From NCBI GenBank assembly GCA_020881915.1, contig JAJFPB010000008.1:248001-312000 (forward strand): a stretch of 64,000 bases of DNA, in the 5' to 3' direction. A model generated the notes under the pieces. The model was not told the DNA's origin. It ran no database searches and saw only the letters and a program-made list of their open reading frames with translations. This document shows, piece after piece, positions 12,369 to 24,430 of the stretch (positions are counted from its first letter, which is position 1; every line of letters begins with the position of its first letter). Source of the stretch: Paramyrothecium sp. XJ0827. Lineage: Eukaryota > Ascomycota > Sordariomycetes > Hypocreales > Stachybotryaceae. Position numbers and translations under genes: made by a program.

Positions 12369-15191
12369 ATGGCTTCAGCAAGTCTCAAGGCTCTCGCAGC
12401 TGTCCTCTCTGGACTGATTGCTGTGGGTCACTCGGCGGTAGTCCAGCAGCGCTCAGATGTGCCTGCTGGCTTCTACGTTCCGGCCTACTATCCTGCACCG
12501 TTTGGTGGTTGGGTAGCAGACTGGGCGGACAGCTACGAGAAGGCCAAAGCTCTCGTTGACCGCATGACGCTTGCCGAGAAGACAAACATCACCGCCGGAA
12601 CGGGCATTTATATGGGTAAGTTGTGCCACCTTGAAGTTTTGTCCTTGGCTAACTCTGCGCAGGGTAAGTCTGACTATTACAACATCAATCAAGTACTAAC
12701 GCAGAGAAGACGTTGCGTCGGCAACACCGGCTCTGCGCTGCGAGTCAACTTTCCGCAGCTATGCCTTAATGATGCCGCCAATGGCATCCGTCAGACTGAC
12801 AATGTGACCGTCTTCCCCGATGCCATCACCGCTGGCGCCACCTTTGACAAAAGACTTTTGTACGAACGTGGAGCCGCCATCGGCAAGGAAGCCCGAGGCA
12901 AAGGTATCAACATTTGGCTCGGACCAAGCGTTGGCCCCCTCGGCCGTAAGCCAAAGGGCGGGCGCAACTGGGAAGGCTTTGGATCCGACCCCGTGCTGCA
13001 AGCAGTTGGTGCGCGAGAGACCATCAAGGGTGTGCAGGACCAGGGAGTCATTGCAACGATCAAGCACCTCATCGGCAACGAGCAGGAGATGTACAGGATG
13101 TACAATCCTTTCCAGCAGGCATACAGCGCGAACATCGGTATGTTCTGATCAGTCGTTTCTACCAATGCCACTAACAGCTTCATAGATGACCGTACCATGC
13201 ATGAGGTCTATCTTTGGCCATTTGCCGAGGGTGTGCACGCTGGTGTGGGGTCCGTCATGACTGCCTACAACGCTGTAAGTCTCTCAACCTTCGTTGCGAC
13301 ACTCGGCTAATTCTTCAAGGTCAACGGAAGCGCATCGAGCCAGCATCCTTACCTCATCAACGGACTCCTCAAGGATGAGCTCGGTTTCCAAGGGTTTGTC
13401 ATGACCGACTGGCTCTCGCACATGTCCGGAGTTGACTCGGCCCTTGCTGGCCTGGACATGGACATGCCTGGTGATGTCCAAATCCCATTGTTTGGAAACT
13501 CTTTCTGGATGTACGAGCTCACTCGTTCTACCCTTAATGGTTCCGTACCCATGGAACGCCTCAACGACGCAGCCACCCGCATCGTGGCGACCTGGTACCA
13601 GCTGGGTCAGGACAAGAACTTCCCACGTGTCAACTTTGACACCAACTCCGATGCTCGGGAGGGACCGCTGTATCCTGGTGCTTGGCCCAACTCCCCTGTC
13701 GGTGTGGTCAATGAGTATGTGCAAGTGCAGGCGGACCATGATGTAGTTGCTCGAGAGATTGCTCAGGACGCCATCACTCTGCTCAAGAATGACGGGAACT
13801 TGCTGCCTCTGTCGACCTCTCGGGCACTGAAGGTGTTTGGAACTGGCGCCCAGACAAACCCGGATGGCCCTAATGCATGCGCTGACCGCAACTGCAACAA
13901 GGGCACCCTTGGACAAGGATGGGGCTCCGGAACCGTCGACTACATGTACCTTGACGATCCCATCACCGCCATCCGAAGCCGTGCCGGAGACGTCAAATTC
14001 TGGAACACAGACAGCTTCCCGTCTGTCGACGCTCCTAAGCCCGACGATGTCGCCATCGTCTTCATCACTTCTGATGCGGGTGAGAACACTTACACCGTAG
14101 AAGGCAACCACGGCGATCGCGACAAGGACGGTCTTCGCGCCTGGCACGGAGGAGATGAGCTTGTCAAGGCTGCCGCCAACCGCTACAGCAACGTCATAGT
14201 CGTCGCCCACACCGTCGGACCCTTGGAATTCGAGCAGTGGCTCAGCCTGCCGAGTGTCAAGTCGGTCTTGATTGCCCATTTGCCGGGCCAGGAGGCTGGT
14301 CAGTCTTTGACCAATGTTCTCTTTGGCGACGTCTCGCCCAGCGGGCACTTGCCGTACTCAATCACGGTCAAGGAGAACGACATGCCTGAAAGCGTCACGA
14401 AGCTGATCGACTCTGCGTTCCTAAACCAGCCCCAAGACACGTACTCTGAGGGCCTGTACATCGATTACAAATGGCTCAACAAGCAGGGCACCAAGCCGCG
14501 GTACGCCTTTGGTCATGGCCTGAGCTACACTAACTTTTCCTACACCGAGGCGACCATCAAGAAGGTGACGCAACTGGCCACAACCCCGCCTCCTCGACGC
14601 CCCAAGGCTGGAATCCTTGACTACGCACAAGAAATTCCTGCTGCCGCCGAGGCTATCGAGCCGGCTGGGTTCAACAAAGTCTGGCGGCTTATTTACTCGT
14701 GGCTCTCCCAAGCTGACGCAGAGGCTGCCGTCAGAGACGCATCCAAGAAGTACCCATACCCTGCCGGCTACTCCAACATCCAGCGTCCCGGTCCTCGCGC
14801 CGGCGGTGGTGAAGGTGGCAACCCTGCGCTCTGGGACGTGGCCTACACGGTTTCGGTCAAGGTCACGAACACAGGAACCAAGTATGCAGGCAAGGCGTCG
14901 GCCCAGGCCTATCTGCAGTTCCCGTCGGGCACCGCATACGACACGCCCGTCATCCAGCTGCGTGACTTTGAGAAGACACGCGAGTTGGCGCCAGGCGAAA
15001 GCCAGACTGTGCAACTAACCCTGACGCGCAAGGACGTCAGCGTGTGGGATGTCGTGCGCCAGGATTGGGTTGTGCCGGCAGTCGATGGTGCATACAAGGT
15101 GTGGGTCGGCACGGCGAGCAACGATTTGAGGACAGTATGCTCTGCGGACACCCTGAGATGTGATAACAACCCCAGGACAAAGCCGGTGTAG
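12369..15191 (+). CDS. Secreted GH3 beta-glucosidase
   Basis: Hydrolyses cellobiose and other beta-glucosides outside the cell. Exons: 12369-12615, 12663 (one base), 12710-13137, 13186-13274, 13320-15191; 878 residues. Signal peptide at residues 1 to about 22. N-terminal GH3 barrel with GGRNWEGF and the KHLIGNEQE stretch; nucleophile aspartate in [11 protein letters not shown]; second alpha/beta domain with [11 protein letters not shown]-terminal fibronectin-III-like domain ([16 protein letters not shown] to the end). The odd part is 12616-12709: the whole stretch is open in frame, but the family motif [10 protein letters not shown] is only restored by removing two introns (12616-12662 and 12664-12709) around a single G. 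Both donors sit in the same 8-mer GGGTAAGT. The length fits the family after splicing. Confidence 0.92.
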
Positions 15192-15467
15192 ATGTCCTGA
15201 TGGCTGGGATTGTACATAAAAGTGCATATGTGATGACGAGGGGGTTGTAGTTGCGCTCGTATTCTATATTTTATACAGTCTCCCACAAGATTGGTGTATC
15301 AAATGGCTGTCACCCCAGCCGTCGCAGTTTATCATACAAAGGGATAGTCTCCCAAGCCCGCCCCCAACATGCCTTTCCTCAACTGAACCGATCTGTTTGC
15401 CACGCCAGCCAGTATTTGCATGCTAAATTATGAAACCGTTCATCCACAAGCCGCTAGGCCTGGCGCT

Positions 15468-15900
15468 CTACCACGATAGCTTCTTACGGCCCTTGGCCCT
15501 CCTTCGCTGCAGGATCTTGCGTCCGGTCTTGCTTCGCACACGCGACAGGAAACCGTGTCTGCGTTTTTGGATGAGACGAGTGTGACCGTTCATTGTGTTT
15601 CGGGGTCCGCATCGCATTTGCGAGGCAGCACCAGCGAGCGCTGGGTGCGCCGAGATGGCCGTCTTTGGGACGAGGTCCGCCGCATTGGAAGCGAGAGGAG
15701 AGGGGGTGAAGCTGGTGAGGTTTGGGCGGATGGCGGCCGTGGAGGGAGACAGGCTGGGTCGGAGAGGAGTGAGGGTAGCGAACGTGCTGCGTATAGTCGA
15801 TTAGCAAAGATTTGACAGAGGGTTAGTCTCGAGCCTACCGAGGGGATTGGCACACGGCTCGCGCCAACGAGGGCCGCGCGAGGCGGACAAGGAACTGCAT
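15468..15900 (-). CDS. MRPL34: Mitochondrial large-subunit ribosomal protein bL34m
   Basis: Component of the mitochondrial 54S ribosomal subunit. Two exons, 15839-15900 and 15468-15786, 126 residues; no single reading frame shows it, because the coding frame lies in neither of the longer overlapping frames. Exon 1 starts with a strong mitochondrial presequence (MQFLVRLARPSLARAV) and is joined across a 52-nt intron with branch GCTAATC. The C-terminal third is the diagnostic bL34 block: NGHTRLIQKRRHGFL then RVRSKTGRKIL and RRRAKGRKKLSW, about 45 residues, highly basic. It is convergent with the GH3 gene 276 bp away. Confidence 0.9.
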
Positions 15901-16282
15901 TGCCACTGGAGCTTCTGCCTAACAGAAGTAGTGACGATGCGGTGGTGGTGTTGGATGAATTGACGATGCCCGATCGCGAATGTTGCGGATGCGAGTGATG
16001 GATGATCCCGGTGGAAATTTTGGCCGAGAGAAAAGCGGGCCAGCTGCTGGCAGCTGGCGCGGGACAAGGAAGGCACAGACTCACACATTCGCAACAAGAC
16101 TACAGATGAATTACACGGCGATTGAGGGTAAATCTCATTTCGAGGGTCTTAAATCGCTGGTTAACATTGTCGCATCTTGTTCGAGTTCAACTGGACATCT
16201 TCAATTACCAGTCGATGTTTACTGCGTGACTGTGTGGATAAAGCAGGTGCTGTGTGAACGTCACCACTTGCCTTACCATTGA
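15901..16282. other. Intergenic, upstream of bL34m
   Basis: Spacer between the bL34m start and the 3' end of the GrpB-family gene; both are on the minus strand. It must hold the bL34m promoter. No gene seen. Confidence 0.5.
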
Positions 16283-16888
16283 TCAAGACAAGTAGCCCAA
16301 CGAACGGAAAGCCCTTTCCAAAATTTGTCGGATAACGCCCTCCTTGCGCTTGTTGTACTGCCACATCAATTCTCCCGCCTTGGTGCTCTGCTCCGCGGCC
16401 TCCCGCTTGGCCCTCGCGTACAGCTCGCGATCGTCCTCGTGCTCCAGCAGCCACCGCCGCAGGATCTGGTGCCTCGTCACCTCTGGACAATCTGGTCCGA
16501 ATATGTGCAGGTGCACCCAAGGGTCGTAGTGGTGGAAGAGACGGTGCTGGTGCCACGCTGGCTCGCGGAGGTGGAACTGGAACCCGGCTGCTTCGAGCTG
16601 CGGCACGTACGATGCCTCGTCTGAAGGATCGGCCACGACTGTGTCGATGTCTATGATGGCCTTGGCTGGGAGGCCGGGGACGCTCGTGGAGCCGACGTGG
16701 TTTATCTCTAGCGCGGTAACCCCGAGAGCTGATTGGATGCGCGCCTTGAGCTGGTCGAATGTCTGCGGCCACGTCGGGTCGGGCTCGACTATTTCAATCG
16801 TGACGGCCTTCTTGCGGGGCGTTATGATTTCCACATCCGCCAGGTCGAAATCATAGTTCTTCACAATGGCTTCTACGGAAGGGGCCAT
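16283..16888 (-). CDS. GrpB/UPF0157-family protein (nucleotidyltransferase fold)
   Basis: Single-exon gene of 201 residues. It carries the GrpB signature INHVGSTSVPGLPAKAIIDID (kept here in part: INHVGSTS, then PAKAIIDID), followed by the conserved HHYDPWVHLHIF and the helical C-terminus. The family shares the nucleotidyltransferase fold, but its reaction is not established, so no substrate is assigned. I chose the ATG at 16888 (context ACCATGG, protein MAPSVEAIV); the frame stays open upstream to an ATG at 17029, but that extension looks like translated UTR. Confidence 0.85.
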   Translation of the reverse strand: MAPSVEAIVKNYDFDLADVEIITPRKKAVTIEIVEPDPTWPQTFDQLKARIQSALGVTALEINHVGSTSVPGLPAKAIIDIDTVVADPSDEASYVPQLEAAGFQFHLREPAWHQHRLFHHYDPWVHLHIFGPDCPEVTRHQILRRWLLEHEDDRELYARAKREAAEQSTKAGELMWQYNKRKEGVIRQILERAFRSLGYLS

Positions 16889-17827
16889 GGTAGGTTTCGT
16901 TTTGTGGTCAACAGCAAAGAAGAGTCTCAGTACGCGCCCGTCCTGCAAGCCACTCGACGAGCTAAAGGGCCATCCCGGAAGCCCGGACTGGGTGCTTTTA
17001 TATCTGTGACAGTCCATCGCGGCCGCCAACTCGGCAATGAGTCATTCACCGAAGCAAAAATGTTGCATAACTTGATAAGTTGTTAACAACCATTGCGCGA
17101 ACCTATTTTTCAGAGGTTTAAAGAAGTTACTTGAAGATTCCGTCTTTTCCAGGACGAACAGCTCCAGACGGTCGACTTCGCAACACTCAGTTTGACCGGT
17201 TTCAACGTTTCACACCCTTGTCCAGCGAATGCGGCCCGCGGCTTCGCCATTTTGCTGATGGTGTGGAGACCGTCGTATCAGAAGAGGTTGTTTTCAAGCT
17301 GTTGGCTGACCCTTGCAACCATTGCCGTTTTCGGCCGTGCTCACAACCAACAATTGCTTTTAATAGAGTATCATTCACTCAGACGGTACGGTCTTCCAAG
17401 GATCATCTCATAGCTCAACTTGGCTTGCATTTCCATTGGCACTTCAGCCACGCAGCTGAGCGGAAGGAGCCCGATGATAGGCGTCTGGAGTAGCAATGGC
17501 AACACGAGGCCGCTCCGTAGGCCACATAGTTCTCCAGTTTCAGGTTTGGTGATTAGATATTGCGCCATGATCAGCGTGACGGCTATGGCAGTGCTCATCC
17601 GATCCTCCCGGGACGAAGACGGGCTCAATAAACTCGTCTTTGTCACTTACACCTACCTCGGTCTGTTTCTTATATATAGTTCGACGGCATCCCCTTCATC
17701 GTGACAATCTGCTTCATATATTGTCTTCTTTATACACACGCCTATTTCTGCTACCTGTAACACCCGCTGTTTTCGTTGCCAACTTCTTCCACTCCTGGGG
17801 TCTTTATCAAATAGCATCATAAACATA
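16889..17827. other. Intergenic, divergent promoters
   Basis: Between GrpB (-) and the dynamin-like gene (+). A TATA-like run TTATATATAG at about 17670 lies some 155 bp upstream of the dynamin start and could be its core promoter. No gene seen. Confidence 0.45.
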
Positions 17828-20497
17828 ATGGCACCAAGCACTCCAACCCGAATGCAGTCTCTTGAGGCGGGATCCTCATCACTTGAAGCCTCGGTTTCTC
17901 CAACCCCTTCAGTCGACTCTGGCATTGGGGACGTGTTTGGATCACCTCGGTCCGGCAAGTCTACCTTGCACAGAGATACACAGTCGCGAAATGGAACATT
18001 TGTCTTCAAAGGTAGACCCAACGAAGAAGTTCCTGGTGAGCCGACGTCGACTCCTGCGGGCGGGAGAGTCCAAAGCAGCGAGGGCAGTCGTAAATTGATG
18101 ACGCACAACCCCTTCGACAGTGACAAGACAAGGATCTTGTTCAAAGCAGTTGATGAGCTCCAAGAATGGAATGCTCAGGAATACGTGGAGATTCCCCAGG
18201 TATGACCTGTGATCGCTGAGATCCCGCAAGTACTGACCGATCAAGCTTGTTATTGTCGGAGGACAATCCTCAGGCAAATCATCGCTACTTAAAGGTCTCA
18301 CGGAGATTCCCTTTCCTGTTTCTGGGAAGTGCTGCACTCGCTTTCCAACTCGGATCTTGTGTAATCGTACCGCTCCTGGAAGTCACAAGAAATACAAAAT
18401 TACCATTGAGGCACCCGCTTTTCAGGTCAACGGGCTGGCCCAGTTGGACAACAAGGACTGCGAGTACAAAGCTGAAGGAGGCGTCTTGACCGAGGAGATC
18501 TTCAGCCAAGTCCTGGAAGAGGTTAGCAGGTCTTTTGTAGTGGGAAACTGTGGCTAACAATCCTACAGGTCTCGGAGAACCTCATGGGAATCAGCAGTGG
18601 CCAGGGCCCCGACAAGCGAAATTTTGTTTCCAACGTACTCAAGATTGAGATTTCCGGCCCAAAGCTCGCTCCTCTCAGCATCCTCGACCTCCCCGGCATC
18701 ATCAGCGCCGCAAATACCGTCAAAGAGGAGGAGAAGGAGGGTATCAAAGAGATGGTCATCCAGTACATGAAGCAGCCTCAAAACATCATCATGTTTGTCA
18801 TTCATTCTAGTCAAGGTGCATTATCTAGGCTAACAAGCTAAAAGTTGCGTGGTTTCCGCCCACACCGATCTTGATCACCAAGAGATATTGAAGCTGGCCC
18901 TGCGACATACGGAGCCGCAACGCCTCGTTGGTGTGCTCACCAAGTGTGACAAGGTTGATGAACCTGAGATGGTGCGTCGCGAACCATGATTGATATGGTA
19001 GCAGCTGCTGATTGTTGCTGCAGAAAGCTCACTGGGTCGACTTTGCCCTTAACAAAACCGAAGGCAGCAGGCAAGTCCTTGCAGACAATTGGTTTGTGGT
19101 TCGCAATCGACATACCATGGACCCTGACTCATTTGACGTTGGGGCTGCCGAGGAAAAAATATTCGCGACATCACCTTGGAATTCTATTCCACATAACCGC
19201 CGTGGCACATCGATATTAAAAACGCACATAGCTGACATTCTTACCGAGAAGCTGCGATCAGACTTCCCCAAGATTCGAAAAAGCATTGAGGGGCTCCTGA
19301 CCGACTATTCTTCCGAAAGAGACGGGCTAGGCGAGCCTCGCAATAACCTTGCATCCAAGCAGAAGTTCATTGTTGATCATGTTAACAAGATTGAGAAACT
19401 TGTCAAAGAGGCACTGAGTAATTCGACACTTTTGCCAGAAGAGCAGATGAGACTGCGTCCTATCGTCGCTCAGCTCAATACACATTTCGACACGTCTGCG
19501 AGAAGTTTCGGACATGTCTGGTCATTTCAGTCAGGCAAGCCCATGGACCCTAGGAAGAACAAACACGCAAACGCGGCTTCGTCCCTGTCCTTGTTATCAG
19601 ATGATCTGCGCAACAAGGCCAATTTCTCCGAGCAGTCCACCCGAGTCCTACCAACGAAGGATTTCTTCGATAAAGTTAGGGTCCAATTCGAGATTCTTAA
19701 AGCTACTCAACTGCCCGGAGTCATCAATCCAGCCATTTATCCCATCATGTACAGCAAACAGACGGCCAAGTGGGCAGGCATGTCTTTGCAACACCTTGAC
19801 TGCGTGCACGACGTCATCGACAACTTAATACAGGGAGCCATACGGACTGTTTGTCCTCCATCTGGCGGTACACGAGTTCTGCATCAAGAGTTGACTGGAC
19901 TCGTCAGCTCTATGCTAGAAAAGTCATACGAGGAAGCTAGACAGCCTGTCATTTTGTTTTGCGAGCAGCAAACTAACCCAGATCGTATGCTGCAGTCAAC
20001 CGATCCTAATTTCGTCGTTAGGGTGGAGGAACATCGGAAGAGAAGGTTCATGGAGGCGGCGAACGTCGTCATGAATCTTCCCGAATTTAACAATGATAAT
20101 TTGGAGTTTCGAATAGGATTATGGTATGAACAAATTCGCCACAATAAGCAGGACAACAGCTTGCTGGAGGTACACGATGTTCTCGAAGTATACTACGAGG
20201 TACGTGCCGGCGACCGAAATGCTACCAACCTTGGACTAATGCACACTCCAGCTATCGCTTCAAAATTTCATTCGGAACGTCACTGCCGACATTACCGACA
20301 ATTTTATCGAGAGCGAGGCTGGTCCGCTGAAGGCTCTGAAAGCTGACACCGTCCTGTCCTGGTCTGAGGAGGATATAGACAGATTCGCGAGGGAGGAGGA
20401 CGGCATCGTCTCAAGCAGACATGAGCTGGACAATGAGATCCGCGACTTGAGGGAGGCGCTGAGGATTGTGGTGAGGGCGCTTGAACAGACGAGGTGA
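17828..20497 (+). CDS. Dynamin-like large GTPase (Mx-like)
   Basis: Large GTPase expected to assemble on membranes and hydrolyse GTP. Six exons: 17828-18199, 18246-18521, 18569-18792, 18845-18971, 19024-20199, 20252-20497; 806 residues. The N-terminal 125 residues are Ser/Pro-rich and probably disordered. G1 is GGQSSGKSS, G3 is DLPG, G4 is TKCD. The third intron looks at first like a frameshift; the donor GTTTGT at 18793 (inside ATGTTT) resolves it and restores NIIICVVSAHTDLDHQEILKLA, matching the dynamin fold. After the GTPase domain come the helical stalk (middle) region and a C-terminal helical GED-like end (LDNEIRDLREALRIVV). There is no PH domain, as in Mx and fungal dynamin-like proteins. 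Cellular target unknown. Confidence 0.9.
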
Positions 20498-20638
20498 TGC
20501 TCCGTCACAGTCTACAATATGCAGTGAAAACTTTTGCGTTTGCAAGCTGGTTGAGCCGGTACCAACTTGACAACAACTACGAGGGGTCGGATTGTCGGTC
20601 TGCGAGGAGAACAAGCTCATGCCGGCAAGCCGAACCCT

Positions 20639-21399
20639 CTACGTGGCCTTGTACCCCAGTTCGTGATAGTCATTCGTTGCTCGCTGCCACCAGTCCTGGC
20701 TCACAAGATCATCCCAATTCAGGACCAGCATGACTTCCCCGAAATAATTCACGTCGCCTTGCTGCTGAAAGCCAAGCTTCTGAAACAACGCCCTACTCGC
20801 AACATTGGTTTCCTGGATCTTGACCATGAGTCGCTTCAGTTCCGATGATGTAGCCGTTCCGGCACCTGAATCGTGCTCCCGTAGTATCTGGTCTAGGTGT
20901 TGCTTCAGATACACCAGCAAGCCGCACACTGCTGCGCGGCCTAGTCCTTGGCCACGGTGGGCTTTGTCGGCAATCATGACGTCGACTTCCCCGGTCAGCC
21001 AGCCCTCGTGTTCATCGCCGTCGTCGTCTTGGTAGGCGTGCAAGAAGAAATTGACGTCCCCTTTCAGCTTGTCGTCAGCGTCTTCCTTGCCTGCGGTTGA
21101 ATCCGCTGCGGAGCCGCGGCTCTGAAGTTCGACGTCGGGCGCACACACGATAAACGTCAGCTTGTCGTGTGCCGCCCGCCAGGACTGCTGATTCTCATAC
21201 TCCTCATCCAGGGTCAACGGCTCCGATGCTGTGGCCTGTTGGATGTCCTGAGGGGCGCAGCGTCAGCGATGAAGTGGCCGGGCCCCGGAGCTCTACGTAC
21301 TGGGTCTTGCATCCACGCGTGATAGGTGAGCACATGGCGTGCTTCGTAGGGCACAAGGAGCGCCTTGCTCGATGCGATTGCTACGTCTACGTTAACCAT
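20639..21399 (-). CDS. NAT9: NAT9-type GNAT N-acetyltransferase
   Basis: GNAT-fold acetyltransferase of the NAT9 family. Exons 21301-21399 and 20639-21247, 235 residues, 53-nt intron with a GTACGT donor. Recognised by the N-terminal block ALLVPYEARHVLTYHAWM, the join DIQQATASEPLTLDEEY across the intron, the acetyl-CoA loop AHRGQGLGRAAV, and the final strand-helix SRALFQKLGFQ. An acidic low-complexity insertion (about residues 85-110) is longer than usual. The ATG at 21399 was chosen for family fit. It is convergent with the dynamin-like gene, 141 bp apart. Confidence 0.88.
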
Positions 21400-22132
21400 G
21401 AACCCGAAGATGTAGCAAGGTGCTGACCTGTCGATTGGTTGATCCTCATTCTGCGTGCGGGTGGGCTGAGTCAAGTTGAGGCCAGACCAGATCCACTCGA
21501 TTTGATTGATACTTTTGACATGCACAAAATCCACATCGGCTTACAGCGCCTTCCAACCACCCCGACAACCATTCATCCACTGCCTTTCCTTCATCTTTTA
21601 TAACATAACGCAACCTAAGCCTCCGATGTATCCAGCCACGCTATCGGGTGACATTGGGTCGGGCGCGGGAGACGAGCCGGTCGTGGTTGTCTTGTCAGGT
21701 CAGCATCGAGTTGGCTCAGGCCTTGGGCACACATCTCACCTCAATCGGCTGCATTTCGACGGCTTCGGGCATTGTTTAGAACGGCTGATGGCATTCGCGA
21801 TTTAATGAGATATGCACGCCTCGAAAAAATGGCTGAGATTTTGTGTCCTGCTCCCGTCTCCCTGAGCCTCTTTATGCTTCTGCAATGATGCTTTGTTGGG
21901 TCCTCTTAGTTGTATGCTTGTTGGGCCGACTGAAAACAAGGTGCCCATCTGCATTGGAAGACGTTCCATCATCACTCTAACAAACTCTGGAGCGACGCGC
22001 TTTCCAAGGTCCTCGCATATATCGCAACATTGAAATTATCCTTCTGCACGCGGCAGGCTATACATACATTTCCCAAGCCTGGGACTTTATACAGTACTCA
22101 TACACATCCTCATACAGCGTGGTACTCGCCGT
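21400..22132. other. Intergenic, no gene seen
   Basis: Upstream region of NAT9 and 3' flank of the methionyl-tRNA synthetase gene. No coding signal on either strand that I would defend. Confidence 0.5.
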
Positions 22133-24221
22133 TCACCTGTCCTTCGAGTCCACGGCATCAGCCTCCTCGCTAGGCTTGGCCGCCTTGTAGCTTGGGGAAG
22201 ACTCCATGGCCAAGTCGTCCGTCAGCTTCCTCAGCTTCCGCGCGTACTTGGGCTTCTTCTGGGCGCCCGACTTCTTCAGCGGGTCCTCCTCGGCGTCGAC
22301 GGCGTCGCTCGGCAGTGGGGGGAACAGCGAGTGCCACTTGTCGCGCACGTGGGCGCCGACGCGCGCAGGGCCGCCGTAGTCTAGATCCTTGCCAAGCGCG
22401 GCGTACTCGAGCGTGCGTCGCTCTGGCTTCACGTTGAGCTCATCCAACAACCGCGTTGCCTTTTCGGGCATGATGGGCTGCAGCAGCAGGGCTGTCAGGC
22501 GCAGCGCCTCGGAGCCGTTCCAGATGATCCAGTTCAAGAGGATGCGGCCCTCCTTGCCCTCCTGCTTGACTACGTTCCACGGCGCGGTATCGGTGATGTA
22601 CCGGTTCGTCTAATGCGATTAGTACACTATCCATGCCAGTTTCGGGGCGGGCCTTACATCTCTCGTGAAATGGAAAAGCTCTCGTAGAGCGCCAGCAGGG
22701 TCGAGCTTATCCATTTCGGCTATGACGCGCCCTGGCATCTCGTCCAGACGGCTCTCCAGAGACACCCACGCAGGGTCGGTATCCTCCAGCTCAAAGAACT
22801 CGTCCAGCACCTTGAAGTCGCCGTTGCGACGAGCCGCCACCGCCTCTTCGGTGGACCATGCGCCGGTGGCCTTGGGGCGAGCGACGCGGTAGAACAGGTT
22901 TCCAATGTTCGCCTGCAGCTCCTTCTCGTAAGCTGCCGCAATGAGGTTGTTGGAGTAGTCCATGTCCTTGCTCAAGCTGCCGTTACGCATGAGGAAGTAC
23001 CGCAGGGGATCGACGCCAAATCGCTGGATGGCGTAGAACGGGTTGACCACGTTGCCGACAGACTTTGACATTTTCCGATTCGACATGGTCCAGTGGTTGT
23101 GGCAGAGCAGCTTCTTGGGGAGCGGCAGTCCAAGGGCCATCAGCAGCGCGGGCCAGTACACGCCGTGGAAGCGCAGAATGTCCTTGCCAATCACCTGCAG
23201 GTCGGCAGGCCACAAGCCCATGTCCTCCTTGGGGCTGTGCCACTGGGATCCGTAGCCCGCTTTTGTGAGGTAGTTGATGAGCGCATCGACCCAGACGTAG
23301 ATGGTTTGGCTGGGGTCCTCGGGGTCGGAAATGCCCCAGTTGAGCCGCGAGACGGGGCGGGTCACGGACAGATCCTCCAGGTGGTTCGTGACCCAGTCCT
23401 CGACCTCCTTCATCCTGTGGGCAGGGGTGATCCAATCCGGATTCTCCTTGTAGAACTTGAGCAGGGCGTCCCTGTACTTGGTCAACGGGAAATACCACGT
23501 CTCCTCCTCGACCCATTCCACCTCCTTGTCGGTCTCGGTGTTGATGGTGATCTTCTTGCCCGTCTGCGGCTCGATGCTCGTCTTGACCATGTCCGAGGGG
23601 TAGAAGCACTCGTCGCTGACGCAGTACCACCCGGGGCGGGAACCCTTGTAGAGGCCGAGAGCGTCCGGTAGTCGGTGCTTCAGGTGCAGCCAGAACTCCC
23701 CGACAGCGTGCTTGTGCTCCTCGTCGGTGGTGCGGATGAAGAAGTCATTCGATATGTTGCCAGCGGCTGCCAATTCTCTAAACTTTTGCGAGTTGGCGTC
23801 GCAAAACTCCTTTGGGTCGACCAATTGCTTGCTGGCCGCCTGCTGGATCTTCATGCCGTGCTCGTCCGTACCGGTGCAGAGGATCGCCTCCTTGCCTTTC
23901 ATCTGCTGCCAGCGTTTCACGACGTCCGTCAGGACCATGGTGTAGAGGTGCCCGATGTGCGGAGCTTTTCTGTTAGCCCGGTTGCCAAATTGATCGCCAT
24001 CTTCACCTACCGGCATTGACATAGAAGATTGGCGTGGTAGCATAGTACGGTTTCGAATCTGCCGGTGCTGGTGGTGCTGCTGGAGAGCTCTCGGAGCTGC
24101 TCCATCGAGTCAGCGATGGCTGGCACGGGTTTCCGCGGATTCGAGGCGACGCATGACGACACTGTAGCAATGAGCGAGCTCGTTGCGAGCCCTGCAGGGC
24201 CCGCCAACTGACTGATCTCAT
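22133..24221 (-). CDS. MSM1: Mitochondrial methionyl-tRNA synthetase
   Basis: Class I aminoacyl-tRNA synthetase that charges tRNA-Met, here the mitochondrial form. Exons 24011-24221, 22658-23964, 22133-22609; 664 residues. The N-terminus (MRSVSWRALQGSQRARSLLQ) is a mitochondrial presequence. Catalytic motifs: HIGH in NAAPHIGHLYT, placed directly across intron 1, and KMSKS in MSNRKMSKSVGN. The second acceptor choice at intron 1 (23965) is forced by phase. The C-terminal part holds the anticodon-binding helical bundle (TNRYITDTAPWNVVKQ) and a charged 60-residue tail that looks longer than in yeast. It is divergent from the Mtr2-like gene across only 209 bp. Confidence 0.94.
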
Positions 24222-24430
24222 GGCTGGTTGCGTCGAACGATATCGATGTCGCGACAGCTCGGGTCCGAGAAATTGAAAGATAAGCCGGGTGCGTGTACTG
24301 TGCGAGATGATCCCACGATAACTGTGCAGATTGACGTCGTGCCTGACGATCGTTTGAATTTCTGCTGGATGCGCCTTCAACAAAACGCATTTACAGTGTT
24401 TGACATTTCGTCAAATACCAAATCAGAACC
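24222..24430. promoter_or_regulatory. Compact bidirectional promoter, MSM1/MTR2
   Basis: Only 209 bp separate the two start codons, so both 5' UTRs and promoters overlap. No clear TATA box. The arrangement implies shared or mutually interfering transcription. Confidence 0.55.

Noticed and set aside
13284..14348. 354-codon minus-strand frame
   Set aside because: Antisense to the GH3 catalytic exon, no recognisable features.
15440..15480. tRNA-like string TGGTAGAGCGCC on the minus strand
   Set aside because: TGG TAG is the end of bL34m, and no T arm or acceptor stem is present.
18793..18882. Apparent frameshift in the dynamin-like gene between NIIM and DLDHQEIL
   Set aside because: Obvious donors at 18816 and 18810 do not keep phase, but a GTTTGT donor at 18793 with acceptor at 18844 restores the frame and the expected dynamin sequence.
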